The translations under genes were made by a program, and so were the position numbers. DNA of 8,868 bases from Streptosporangiaceae bacterium (GTDB lineage Bacteria > Actinomycetota > Actinomycetes > Streptosporangiales > Streptosporangiaceae), in assembly GCA_030041195.1 (NCBI GenBank), contig JASHOI010000424.1, positions 1 to 8,868 of the forward strand, read 5' to 3'. This document shows positions 1 through 6,760 of this stretch, in pieces. The notes under the pieces were generated by a model. The model was not told where the DNA came from, searched no databases, and worked only from the letters and a program-made list of their open reading frames with translations. Within the stretch, counting starts at the first letter, position 1. Every line of letters starts with the position of its first letter.

Positions 1-681
1 CGCCTGCCGGGTCTGCGCCGCGCGCCGGACGGCAACGTGCAGCCGGGCCAACGGCAGCGGCGGCCCGCTGGCGGCCACCTCCCGCGGCGGATCCCCGGGA
101 TCCCCCGGATGGACGCTCATGTCCCCCCGCAGCGGCCACCCGTTGCCCGATCGAGGGGCCTGAACGGTCACGGTCACCGCCGGGTCGAGCTCCTCGAGCG
201 CGATCAGCTCCCGCGCGGCCGCCTCGTCGGGGCCCGCCGACAGCCGGGCCAGCAGCGCGGCCCGGCGGCGGCTGCGCCCCGCGCTGGTCATCGGCGTCTG
301 CGCCAGGTACATCGCCGCGAGTTCGGCGCACGCCACGATCCGCGGCAGATGCTCCTCGGTCACGGTCTCGTCGCCGTTCAGCACCCACAGGTAGCCCAGC
401 AGTTCCCGGCCGGAACGCAGCGGCACGCACCACCGGGGCAGCATGTCGGCCTCTGGTGCGGCCGGGGTGCGGACCGGGCCGCGCGCCCGCGCCAGCCCGA
501 GCCGTGCCACCAGGGCCCTGGCCGCCGGGCCGACCTCGTGCTGCAGGATCGTGCGCATCCGGGTGCCGTCGACCTGCCCCTGGGCGCTCCACCAGATCGG
601 CCGGTGCCTGGCGTCCTCGACCAGCACCGGGTGGGCCAGCGACGCGCCGAGCTCGTCGACGGCCGACTGCACGTCGCGCAC
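1..681 (-). CDS. PucR-family transcriptional regulator (N-terminal part, runs off left edge)
   Basis: A frame open on the minus strand from the left edge to about position 690 gives roughly 227 residues of a regulator. The early segment DVQSAVDELG, followed by PVLVEDARHRPIWWS, is typical of the N-terminal sensor region of actinobacterial PucR-type regulators. Further on are a GYLWVLNGDE stretch and an alanine/arginine-rich linker. The C-terminal PucR helix-turn-helix would lie beyond the window, so DNA binding cannot be seen. I chose the GTG at 681-679 because a GAGGGG ribosome binding site (696-691) lies 9 nt upstream. The in-frame GTG at 690 touches that motif and is less likely. The gene is divergent from pruA; in mycobacteria a PucR-like protein in this position (PruC) activates proline utilisation, so the same role is inferred here. 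It probably also controls itself through the shared intergenic region. Confidence 0.8.
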   Translation of the reverse strand, partial: MRDVQSAVDELGASLAHPVLVEDARHRPIWWSAQGQVDGTRMRTILQHEVGPAARALVARLGLARARGPVRTPAAPEADMLPRWCVPLRSGRELLGYLWVLNGDETVTEEHLPRIVACAELAAMYLAQTPMTSAGRSRRRAALLARLSAGPDEAAARELIALEELDPAVTVTVQAPRSGNGWPLRGDMSVHPGDPGDPPREVAASGPPLPLARLHVAVRRAAQTRQA

Positions 682-728
682 GCCGGTCACCCCCTCGGTG
701 GTGGTGGTTTGGGGAGGAGCCCGCTGCC

Positions 729-750
729 GTTTCCGACAATCGTAGGAAAC
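729..750. promoter_or_regulatory. Candidate operator palindrome in the divergent regulator/pruA control region
   Basis: Between the two divergent starts (682-857) lies an inverted repeat: left arm GTTTCCGAC (729-737), spacer AATC, right arm GTAGGAAAC (742-750), with 8 of 9 arm positions complementary. It is the most symmetric element in this gap and is A/T-richer than its surroundings. On the minus strand a TACGAT (744-739) inside it resembles a -10 box for the regulator gene. On the plus strand GACAAT (735-740) could be a weak -10 for pruA. No convincing -35 box is visible for either. A dimeric regulator binding here could control both genes, and the adjacent PucR-type protein is the obvious candidate. 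The site is seen in the sequence; the binding partner is inferred. Confidence 0.45.
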
Positions 751-857
751 CAGCGCGGGAAGTTCCGCAGCGGTGCCGAAGCCCAGGCGTGCGCGGCTGT
801 CTACAGTGCGGGTGTCGGCCAGACCAGGCACGGCGCTACACGTTCCGGGAGGTCATC

Positions 858-2486
858 ATGGCCGCGACCGCAGGCCGGACCGCGCTCTTTCCGATCGGGC
901 CCACCGCGCCGCTGGCGTTCGCCGCCGGCTCGCCCGAGCGGGCGCGGGTCGCCGCCGCGCTGAAGGAGGTCCGCCAGGCCGGCTACGACGTGGCGAACGT
1001 CATCGGCGGCGAGGAGGTGCGCACCGGCAGGCGGGCGCCGATCGTCACCCCGCACAACCACTCCGGTGAGCTCGGGCACGTGCACTGGGCCGGCCCGGCC
1101 GAGACTTCCCGGGCGATCGACGCTGCGCTGGCCGCGTCAAAGTGGTGGGGACGGCTGCCGTGGGAGCAGCGCGCCGAGCCGTTCCTGCGGGCCGCCGACA
1201 TGCTGCAGCACGGGCCGTGGCGGGACCGGCTGAACGCCGCCACGATGCTGGAGCTGTCGAAGACGACCTACCAGGCCGACATCGACGCCGCGTGCGAGAC
1301 CGTGGACTTCCTCCGCGCGAACGTCAAGAACATGGTCGACATGTACGAGGTGCAGCCCGGGTCGCTGCCCGGCGTGTGGAACCAGGCCGAGTACCGCCCG
1401 CTCGAGGGGTTCGTGTTCGCGGTCTCGCCGTTCAACTTCACCTGCATGAACAACCTGGCGTTCGGCCCCGCCGTGCTGGGCAACACCGTGGTCTGGAAGC
1501 CGGCCGAGAGCGCGTCGCTGGTCATGCACCTGTCGCTGCAGCTGCTGCGCGAGGCCGGGCTGCCCGACGGGGTGATCAACGTCGTCTACGGCGACGGGCC
1601 GGAGATCGGCTCGGTGGCGCTGGCGCACCGCGACCTGGCCGCGGTGCACTTCACCGGGTCGACCGCGACGTTCCAGCACATCTGGCAGACGGTCGGCGCC
1701 AACATCACCTCGTACAAGAACTACCCGCGGGTGGTCGGCGAGACCGGCGGCAAGGACTTCATCCTGGCCCACCCCACCGCCGACGCCGAGGCGCTCGCCG
1801 TGGCCTGCGTCCGCGGCGCCTACGAGTACCAGGGCCAGAAGTGCTCGGCGGCGTCGCGCCTGTACGCGCCGCGCAGCCTGTGGCCGGAACTGCGCGACCG
1901 GCTGGTCGCGCTCACCGAGTCGATCGTGGTCGGGGATCCGACCGAGCCGCGGACCTACCTCGGCGCCGTGATCAACGCCAGGCAGTTCGCCAAGCACGCC
2001 GAGGCGCTGGCCAGCGCCAGGAGCGAGAACCTGGTCGTGGTCGGCGGCAACACCGACGACTCGGTCGGCTGGTTCGTGGACCCGACCGTGCTCGAGGTCC
2101 CCGATCCCGCCTCGCCGTTCCTGACCCGGGAGCTGTTCGCGCCGGTGCTGACCGGCTACGTTTACGACGACAACGCGTGGGACGAGACGCTGCGGCTGGT
2201 CGACGAGTCCACCGCGTACGGGCTGACCGGCGCGGTATTCGCCGCCGACCCCGCGGTGATCGAGCAGGCGGACGACGCGCTGCGGTACACCGCGGGAAAC
2301 CTGTACATCAACGACAAACCCACCGCCTCGGTCGTCGGGCAGCAGCCGTTCGGCGGCGCAAGGGCGTCCGGCACCAACGACAAGGCCGGCACGGTCTGGA
2401 ACCTGATCCGGTTCGCCAGCCCGCGGTCGGTCAAGCGGAACCACTTGCCCGTTCGCGACTATAGGTACCCGCACCTCGAGCCATGA
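858..2486 (+). CDS. pruA: L-glutamate gamma-semialdehyde (1-pyrroline-5-carboxylate) dehydrogenase
   Basis: This 542-residue cytosolic aldehyde dehydrogenase oxidises glutamate semialdehyde, the hydrolysed form of P5C, to glutamate with NAD+. It is the second step of proline degradation and also serves arginine/ornithine breakdown. Visible family features are SPFNFT (190-195), the cofactor-binding WKPAE (213-217), FTGSTATF (265-272), the general-base Glu295 in VGETGGKDF, the nucleophile Cys329 in QKCSAASR, and the C-terminal PFGGARASGT (497-506). The length matches the roughly 540-residue single-domain PruA of actinobacteria, not the fused PutA. The frame stays open far upstream, but GGGAGG at 848-853 lies 4 nt before the ATG at 858 and the family N-terminus begins here, so the upstream extension is spurious. 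A PucR-type regulator is divergent. No proline dehydrogenase follows; a glycosyltransferase gene starts 59 bp after the stop. Confidence 0.95.
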   Translation: MAATAGRTALFPIGPTAPLAFAAGSPERARVAAALKEVRQAGYDVANVIGGEEVRTGRRAPIVTPHNHSGELGHVHWAGPAETSRAIDAALAASKWWGRLPWEQRAEPFLRAADMLQHGPWRDRLNAATMLELSKTTYQADIDAACETVDFLRANVKNMVDMYEVQPGSLPGVWNQAEYRPLEGFVFAVSPFNFTCMNNLAFGPAVLGNTVVWKPAESASLVMHLSLQLLREAGLPDGVINVVYGDGPEIGSVALAHRDLAAVHFTGSTATFQHIWQTVGANITSYKNYPRVVGETGGKDFILAHPTADAEALAVACVRGAYEYQGQKCSAASRLYAPRSLWPELRDRLVALTESIVVGDPTEPRTYLGAVINARQFAKHAEALASARSENLVVVGGNTDDSVGWFVDPTVLEVPDPASPFLTRELFAPVLTGYVYDDNAWDETLRLVDESTAYGLTGAVFAADPAVIEQADDALRYTAGNLYINDKPTASVVGQQPFGGARASGTNDKAGTVWNLIRFASPRSVKRNHLPVRDYRYPHLEP

Positions 2487-2510
2487 CATAGGCCGCCACC
2501 GTCGGGGGAA

Positions 2511-2518
2511 GGCTAGCC
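2511..2518. other. Short perfect palindrome in the pruA-glycosyltransferase gap
   Basis: The 59-bp gap between pruA and the glycosyltransferase gene holds GGCTAGCC, a perfect 8-bp palindrome. It has no loop and no T-run, so it is not a terminator. Downstream, TGCCTACGT resembles a weak extended -10 box but has no -35 partner. The short gap allows read-through from pruA. I see no other structured element here, and the site may be chance. Confidence 0.15.
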
Positions 2519-2545
2519 AGCGCGATTGCCTACGTGGGGGGGCCG

Positions 2546-3973
2546 ATGGTGAGCCTGGCGGAGTCGGTAGAAGTAGAGCGGCGCAGCGTCGACCTGTTGC
2601 AGCCGATCATCGGGACGCAGCGGCACGACCGGCTGATCCGGGCAGCCGACCAGTTCCGGCAGCAACTGGCCGGGCGCACAGTTTGGAACATCAGTTCGAC
2701 GGCCGTAGGCGGCGGGGTCGCCGAGATGCTGCACGTGCTCATCGGCTATGCCAAGGATCTCGGGATCCCGGTGCAGTGGCGGGTGATCACCGGCGATGCC
2801 GAGTTCTTCGTGATCACCAAGCGGCTGCACAACCAGATTCACGGCGAGACCGCTGGAGGCCCGCTGACCAGGGCCGACGCCGATCATTACGCGCGGATGC
2901 TGGCCGCGAACGCGGCCGAGCTGCTCGACGAGATCCGGCCCGGCGACCTGGTGCTGCTGCACGACCCGCAGACCGCCGGGCTGACCCGGGCGCTGGTGCG
3001 CGCGGGAGCCAAGGTGGCGTGGCGCTGCCACATCGGCGTGGACTGGGAAAACGACGCCACGCGCGGGGCGTGGGAGTTCCTGCGGCCGTACCTGGAGGCC
3101 GCTGACGGGTTCGTGTTCACCCGGCGCGAGTACGTGCCTTCGTGGGTTCCGCCGCGCAAGGTGGCGATCATTCCGCCATCGATCGACCCGCTCTCCCCCA
3201 AGAACCAGCCGCTCGACGCGGAGACGGTGCGCGGGATCCTGGGCCGGATCGGGGTGCTGGACGGCGCCACGCCGGACGACCGGACGTCGTTCGCCCGCAG
3301 CGACGGCAGCATCGGCTTCGTGACCCGGTACGCCGAGGTCACCGGCGAAGGCCGGCCCGGGCCCGCGGACCCGGTCGTGGCCCAGGTATCCCGGTGGGAC
3401 CAGCTCAAGGACATGCCTGGGGTCATGCACGGATTCGCGGAGTATGTCGTGCCGGAAGGCGACGGTTACCTGATGCTGGTGGGCCCCGCGGTCGCCGGGG
3501 TGACCGACGACCCCGAGGGCGCAGCGGTGTTCGGCGACTGCCTGCTGCAGTGGCGCGAGCTGCCGGCCGAGGCCAGGGCGCGGATCCTGCTGGTCACGCT
3601 GCCGCTCGACGACGCCGACGAGAACGCGGCGATGGTCAACGCGCTGCAGCGGCACGCGAAGGTGATCACGCAGAAGAGCCTGGCCGAGGGGTTCGGGCTG
3701 ACCGTGGCCGAGGGCATGTGGAAGGGCCGGCCGGTCGTGGGCTCCGCGGTCGGCGGGATCATCGACCAGCTCGCCGAGGGCACCGGCATCCTGCTGACCG
3801 ACCCGCGTGACCTGAAGGCGTTCGGCGTGGCAGTGCGCGAGCTGCTCGACGACCCCGTTGGGGCCGACCAGATGGGGCAGGCGGCGCAGGCCTACATCCG
3901 CGAGCACTACGTGGGCGACGTGCACCTGCTGCGCTACGCGGACCTGTTCGAATCGCTGATCGCCGAGGGCTAG
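2546..3973 (+). CDS. treT: GT4 glycosyltransferase of the trehalose synthase TreT / retaining trehalose phosphorylase type
   Basis: The 475-residue product carries the signatures of the GT-B trehalose glycosyltransferring synthase family. TreT makes trehalose reversibly from NDP-glucose and glucose. The acceptor domain shows WNISSTAVGGG (47-57), HDPQ (139-142), WRCHIGVD (159-166) and IPPSIDP (209-215). The donor domain starts near QVSRWDQLKD (280-289), with Arg283 and Lys288 as likely phosphate-binding residues, and includes the E-x7-E motif EGFGLTVAE (381-389). A stretch around 215-275 is longer than in the archaeal enzymes. Retaining trehalose phosphorylases share the N-terminal motifs, so the donor could be glucose-1-phosphate. 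I chose the ATG at 2546 because a G-run (2536-2542) sits just upstream; GTG 2549 is nearly as good, whereas GTG 2534 lacks a ribosome binding site. No signal peptide or membrane segment is seen. It may be co-transcribed with pruA upstream. Confidence 0.8.
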   Translation: MVSLAESVEVERRSVDLLQPIIGTQRHDRLIRAADQFRQQLAGRTVWNISSTAVGGGVAEMLHVLIGYAKDLGIPVQWRVITGDAEFFVITKRLHNQIHGETAGGPLTRADADHYARMLAANAAELLDEIRPGDLVLLHDPQTAGLTRALVRAGAKVAWRCHIGVDWENDATRGAWEFLRPYLEAADGFVFTRREYVPSWVPPRKVAIIPPSIDPLSPKNQPLDAETVRGILGRIGVLDGATPDDRTSFARSDGSIGFVTRYAEVTGEGRPGPADPVVAQVSRWDQLKDMPGVMHGFAEYVVPEGDGYLMLVGPAVAGVTDDPEGAAVFGDCLLQWRELPAEARARILLVTLPLDDADENAAMVNALQRHAKVITQKSLAEGFGLTVAEGMWKGRPVVGSAVGGIIDQLAEGTGILLTDPRDLKAFGVAVRELLDDPVGADQMGQAAQAYIREHYVGDVHLLRYADLFESLIAEG

Positions 3974-4062
3974 GCGGCACCGGAGGAGCCGTCTGCCGTC
4001 GCGGGCCGGTGTTATCCCTGGCGCCGACCGGGTAGGGCCAGCCGGGTAGAGGAGGGATGACG
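3974..4062 (+). promoter_or_regulatory. Leader between the glycosyltransferase and catalase genes with weak stems
   Basis: These 89 bases hold the catalase ribosome binding site (GGAGG at 4051-4055) and several short complementary segments. CACCGG (3978-3983) can pair with CCGGTG (4006-4011), and CCGGT (4006-4010) can alternatively pair with ACCGG (4027-4031), so the two stems exclude each other. A small stem just past the stop codon (3973-3978 with 3988-3993, one G-T pair) has a GGAGG-containing loop. No T-run follows any stem, so a classical terminator is not supported. I cannot identify a convincing -35/-10 pair or a Fur/PerR-type box for the catalase, and transcription from upstream is possible. 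Confidence 0.25.
4028..4049 (+). repeat. Two direct copies of CCGGGTAG, 14 bp apart, before the catalase ribosome binding site
   Basis: CCGGGTAG occurs at 4028-4035 and 4042-4049, exactly 14 bp apart start to start. The second copy runs directly into the GAGGAGGG ribosome binding site. It may be a small local duplication or a pair of protein contact sites; nothing in the sequence decides between these. Confidence 0.4.
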
Positions 4063-5547
4063 ATGACCGACACCCAGCCGCGCCCCACGACCCCCACGAC
4101 CCGCACGACCCCCACGACCACCGACGCCGGCGCTCCGGTCGAAAGCGATGAGTTTTCGCTGACCGTTGGCCCGCAGGGACCGGTGCTCCTGCAAGATCAT
4201 TATCTGATCGAGCAGATGGCGAACTTCAACCGGGAGCGCATCGCGGAACGGCAGCCGCACGCCAAGGGCGGCGGCGCGTTCGGCCACTTCGAGGTCACCG
4301 ACGACGTCTCCGCGTACACCAAGGCCGGGGTGTTCCAGCCGGGCACCCGCACCGACACGCTGATCCGGTTTTCCACGGTGGCCGGGGAGCGGGGCAGCCC
4401 GGACACCTGGCGCGACCCGCGCGGGTACGCGCTGAAGTTCTACACCGCCGAGGGCAACTACGACATGGTCGGGAACAACACCCCGATCTTCTTCGTCCGG
4501 GACCCGATGAAGTTCCAGCACTTCATCCGGTCGCAAAAGCGCCGCGCGGACAACAACCTGCGCGACCACGACATGCAGTGGGACTTCTGGACGCTGTCGC
4601 CGGAGTCGGCGCACCAGGTGACGTACCTGATGGGCGACCGCGGCGTGCCGCGGACCTGGCGGCACATGAACGGGTACAGCTCGCACACCTACATGTGGCT
4701 CAACGCCTCCGGTGAGCGGTTCTGGGTGAAGTACCACTTCAAGACCGACCAGGGCATCGAGTTCTTCACCCAGGACGAGGCCGACCAGATGGCCGCCGTG
4801 GACACCGACTACCACCAGCGTGACCTGTACGAGCACATCGCGGCCGGGGACTACCCGTCCTGGACGCTGTGGATGCAGATCATGCCGTTCGAGGAAGCCG
4901 CCAGCTACCGGTTCAACCCGTTCGATTTGACCAAGGTGTGGCCGCACGCCGACTACCCGCTGACCAGGGTCGGCCGTCTGACGCTGGACCGGAACCTGAC
5001 CGACTACCACACCGAGATGGAGCAGGCAGCGTTCGAGCCGAACAACCTGGTCCCCGGGATCGCGCTGTCCCCGGACAAGATGCTGCTGGCCCGCGGGTTC
5101 TCCTATGCCGACGCGCACCGCGCCCGGCTCGGGGTTAACTACAAGCAGATCCCGGTCAACGCGCCGCACGTGCCCGTGCACGCCTACTCCAAGGACGGCG
5201 CCATGCGCGTGGTCAACGCCCGCGACCCGGTGTACGCGCCGAACTCCAAGGGCGGCCCGAAGGCGGACAGCGAGCACTACCAGCCCGCGTCCTGGTACGC
5301 CGACGGCGACATCATGCGGTCGGCGTACGTCCCGCGCCGCGACGACGACGACTTCGGCCAGGCCGGCACCATGGTCCGCGAGGTCCTCGACGACGCCGCG
5401 CGCGACCGCCTGGTCTCCAACATCGTCGGGCACCTGCGGGGCGGCGTGACCGAGCCGGTCCTGGTGCGCGCGTTCGAGTACTGGCGCAACGTCGACAAAG
5501 ACCTCGGCGACAAGGTCGAGGCCGGCGTGCGCGCCAAGCAGGCCTGA
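4063..5547 (+). CDS. katA: Monofunctional haem catalase, small-subunit type
   Basis: The 494-residue cytosolic enzyme breaks hydrogen peroxide down to water and oxygen. The distal catalytic His66 lies in [18 protein letters not shown], the catalytic Asn is in VGNNTPIFF (GNN at 137-139), and the proximal haem ligand is Tyr348 in [28 protein letters not shown] and the proline/phenylalanine-rich [20 protein letters not shown] stretch are further family hallmarks. A catalase-related C-terminal domain follows near residue 425, and there is no flavodoxin-like extension. The length therefore fits the small-subunit clade, which usually carries haem b and often NADPH. An ATG at 4057 touches the ribosome binding site, so the ATG at 4063, 7 nt after GGAGG, is the better start. 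Residues 2-25 form a Thr/Pro-rich leader before the conserved core. No Fur-family regulator gene lies beside it, unlike many furA-katA pairs. Confidence 0.95.
   Translation: MTDTQPRPTTPTTRTTPTTTDAGAPVESDEFSLTVGPQGPVLLQDHYLIEQMANFNRERIAERQPHAKGGGAFGHFEVTDDVSAYTKAGVFQPGTRTDTLIRFSTVAGERGSPDTWRDPRGYALKFYTAEGNYDMVGNNTPIFFVRDPMKFQHFIRSQKRRADNNLRDHDMQWDFWTLSPESAHQVTYLMGDRGVPRTWRHMNGYSSHTYMWLNASGERFWVKYHFKTDQGIEFFTQDEADQMAAVDTDYHQRDLYEHIAAGDYPSWTLWMQIMPFEEAASYRFNPFDLTKVWPHADYPLTRVGRLTLDRNLTDYHTEMEQAAFEPNNLVPGIALSPDKMLLARGFSYADAHRARLGVNYKQIPVNAPHVPVHAYSKDGAMRVVNARDPVYAPNSKGGPKADSEHYQPASWYADGDIMRSAYVPRRDDDDFGQAGTMVREVLDDAARDRLVSNIVGHLRGGVTEPVLVRAFEYWRNVDKDLGDKVEAGVRAKQA
4084..4119 (+). repeat. Four tandem 9-bp units coding Pro-Thr-Thr in the catalase N-terminus
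   Basis: The unit CCCACGACC occurs at 4084-4092, 4093-4101 and 4111-4119. The third unit, CGCACGACC (4102-4110), has one change. The array is in frame with the catalase and encodes [12 protein letters not shown], giving a flexible low-complexity leader. A 9-bp unit can expand or contract by slippage without breaking the frame, so the number of copies may differ between strains. Confidence 0.85.
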
Positions 5548-5568
5548 CCGGGCGCAGTCGACGGGCCG

Positions 5569-5583
5569 TGCCGGTTCCCGGTA
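5569..5583 (+). terminator. Small hairpin after the catalase gene
   Basis: Starting 21 nt after the catalase stop, TGCCGG (5569-5574) pairs with CCGGTA (5578-5583), including one G-T pair, across a TTC loop. A larger alternative stem joins GGCCG (5564-5568) to CGGCC (5589-5593). No T-run follows. It may act as a weak terminator, or it may fold over the start of the next gene, whose ribosome binding site is poor. The evidence is weak. Confidence 0.3.
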
Positions 5584-5594
5584 GCGTGCGGCCG

Positions 5595-6758
5595 GTGAAG
5601 CGAAGCACCGATCGCATCCTCACCACGCACGTCGGCAGCCTCCCCCGGCCGGCCCCGCTGCTGGACAAGATGCGCGACGGCGAGCGCGGGCCCGGCGTGC
5701 AGGGCGCGATCGCCGAGGCCGTCGGCGCGGCCGTGGACCAGCAGGTCGCGCACGGCGTCGACGTGGTCACCGACGGGGAGCAGGGAAAGACCGGGTTCTT
5801 CGCGTACATCGGCGAGCGGCTGACCGGGTTCGAGCCCCGGCCGGGCCTGCGGGCCAGCCAGTGGACCGCGGAGGTCAGCGCGTTTCCCGAGTACTACGCG
5901 GACTACTTCGAGCGCGCGATGACCGGCGGTTCCGTGGTCCGGCCCGAGCCGCTGGTGTGTGTCGGCCCGGTCAGCTACCGCGGCCAGGCCGCGGTCGCCA
6001 GGGACATCGCGAACCTGCGGGCGGCGCTGGCCGACCGGCCGCACGAAGACGCGTTCCTGCCGGCAACCGCGCCGAGCGGGCTCGGCATCATGACCGGCGG
6101 CGCCGACATCGCGAACGAGTACTACCCGTCGTACCCGGAGTACCTGTTCGCGGTGGCCGACGCGCTCGCCCAGGAGTACGGCGCGATCGTCGACGCGGGA
6201 TTCCTGCTCCAGGTCGACGACCCGGCCCTGACCGATACGCTCAGCGACTCGGCCCTCGACCGGCGCACGGCCGCGGAGCGCGTGGAACTCTTCGTCGAGG
6301 CGAACAACCGGGCGCTGCGCGGCATCCCCGCCGACCGGGTCAGGTACCACACCTGCTACGGCATCAACGAGGGACCCCGGGTGCACGACGTGGCCCTGGC
6401 CGAGGTGATCCCGCTGATGCTGAAGGTGCACGCGACCGGGCTGTCGTTCGAGGCGGCGAACGCCCGGCACGAGCACGAGTACCACGCCTGGGAGGACGTC
6501 GCGCTGCCCGACGACCGGGTGCTGCTGCCGGGCGTGATCACGCACGCGAGCAACATCGTCGAGCACCCGGAACTGATCGCGGAGCGGATCGGCCGCTTCG
6601 CCGCGCTGGCGGGCCGGGAGAACGTCATCGCGAGCACGGATTGCGGCTTCTCGTCCCAGGCCACGTACCGTCCCGAGGTCGATCCGAGGGTGATGTGGGC
6701 GAAGTTCGACGCGATGCGCGAGGGCGCGGCGCTCGCAACCCGGCGACTGTGGCGGTGA
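5595..6758 (+). CDS. Stand-alone MetE C-terminal-domain protein (cobalamin-independent methionine synthase II family)
   Basis: The 387-residue protein corresponds to the catalytic C-terminal barrel of MetE (Meth_synt_2), without the N-terminal folate-binding half of the roughly 750-residue enzyme. It starts with the typical TTHVGSLPRP and continues with DVVTDGEQGKTGF. The likely zinc site is His252 and Cys254 (HTCYG), Cys350 (STDCGF) and possibly Glu286 (SFEAAN). HEHEYHAWED is characteristic of the subgroup that includes epoxyalkane:coenzyme M transferases. The family activates a thiol on zinc for alkyl transfer; the thiol and alkyl donor here are unknown, and methionine synthesis should not be assumed. 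The GTG at 5595 fits the family N-terminus. GTGs at 5568 and 5586 are possible, and none has a good ribosome binding site. The next gene begins within 3 nt of the stop, so the two are almost certainly co-transcribed. Confidence 0.88.
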   Translation: MKRSTDRILTTHVGSLPRPAPLLDKMRDGERGPGVQGAIAEAVGAAVDQQVAHGVDVVTDGEQGKTGFFAYIGERLTGFEPRPGLRASQWTAEVSAFPEYYADYFERAMTGGSVVRPEPLVCVGPVSYRGQAAVARDIANLRAALADRPHEDAFLPATAPSGLGIMTGGADIANEYYPSYPEYLFAVADALAQEYGAIVDAGFLLQVDDPALTDTLSDSALDRRTAAERVELFVEANNRALRGIPADRVRYHTCYGINEGPRVHDVALAEVIPLMLKVHATGLSFEAANARHEHEYHAWEDVALPDDRVLLPGVITHASNIVEHPELIAERIGRFAALAGRENVIASTDCGFSSQATYRPEVDPRVMWAKFDAMREGAALATRRLWR

Positions 6759-6760
6759 CG

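Noticed and set aside
802..807. TACAGT as a -10 box for pruA
   Set aside because: No acceptable -35 hexamer lies 16-18 bp upstream; hexamers of this quality are expected by chance.
456..857. N-terminal extension of pruA by 134 codons through the intergenic region and into the regulator
   Set aside because: The extension is Arg/Pro/Ala-rich and overlaps the divergent regulator, and a good ribosome binding site precedes the ATG at 858, where the family N-terminus begins.
37..963. Plus-strand 308-codon frame covering the regulator gene and control region
   Set aside because: Its product is Arg/Gly/Pro-rich without any domain; the minus strand reads as a PucR-type regulator over the same bases.
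1137..2489. Long minus-strand open frame (450 codons) antisense to pruA
   Set aside because: It is the shadow of a high-GC gene: Arg/Gly/Val/Pro/His-rich with no recognisable domain, while the plus strand encodes a full PruA with catalytic residues.
2513..3925. Minus-strand 470-codon frame antisense to the glycosyltransferase
   Set aside because: It has biased composition and no motifs, whereas the plus strand carries the full trehalose GT4 motif set.
4012..5433. Long minus-strand open frame (473 codons) antisense to the catalase
   Set aside because: Composition is low-information and biased, with no known motif. The opposite strand is a clearly conserved catalase.
5861..6760. Plus-strand upstream extension of the SnoaL-like gene in another frame of the MetE-like gene
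   Set aside because: The first 300 codons are an out-of-frame shadow of the MetE-like gene. Recognisable protein begins at about 6761.
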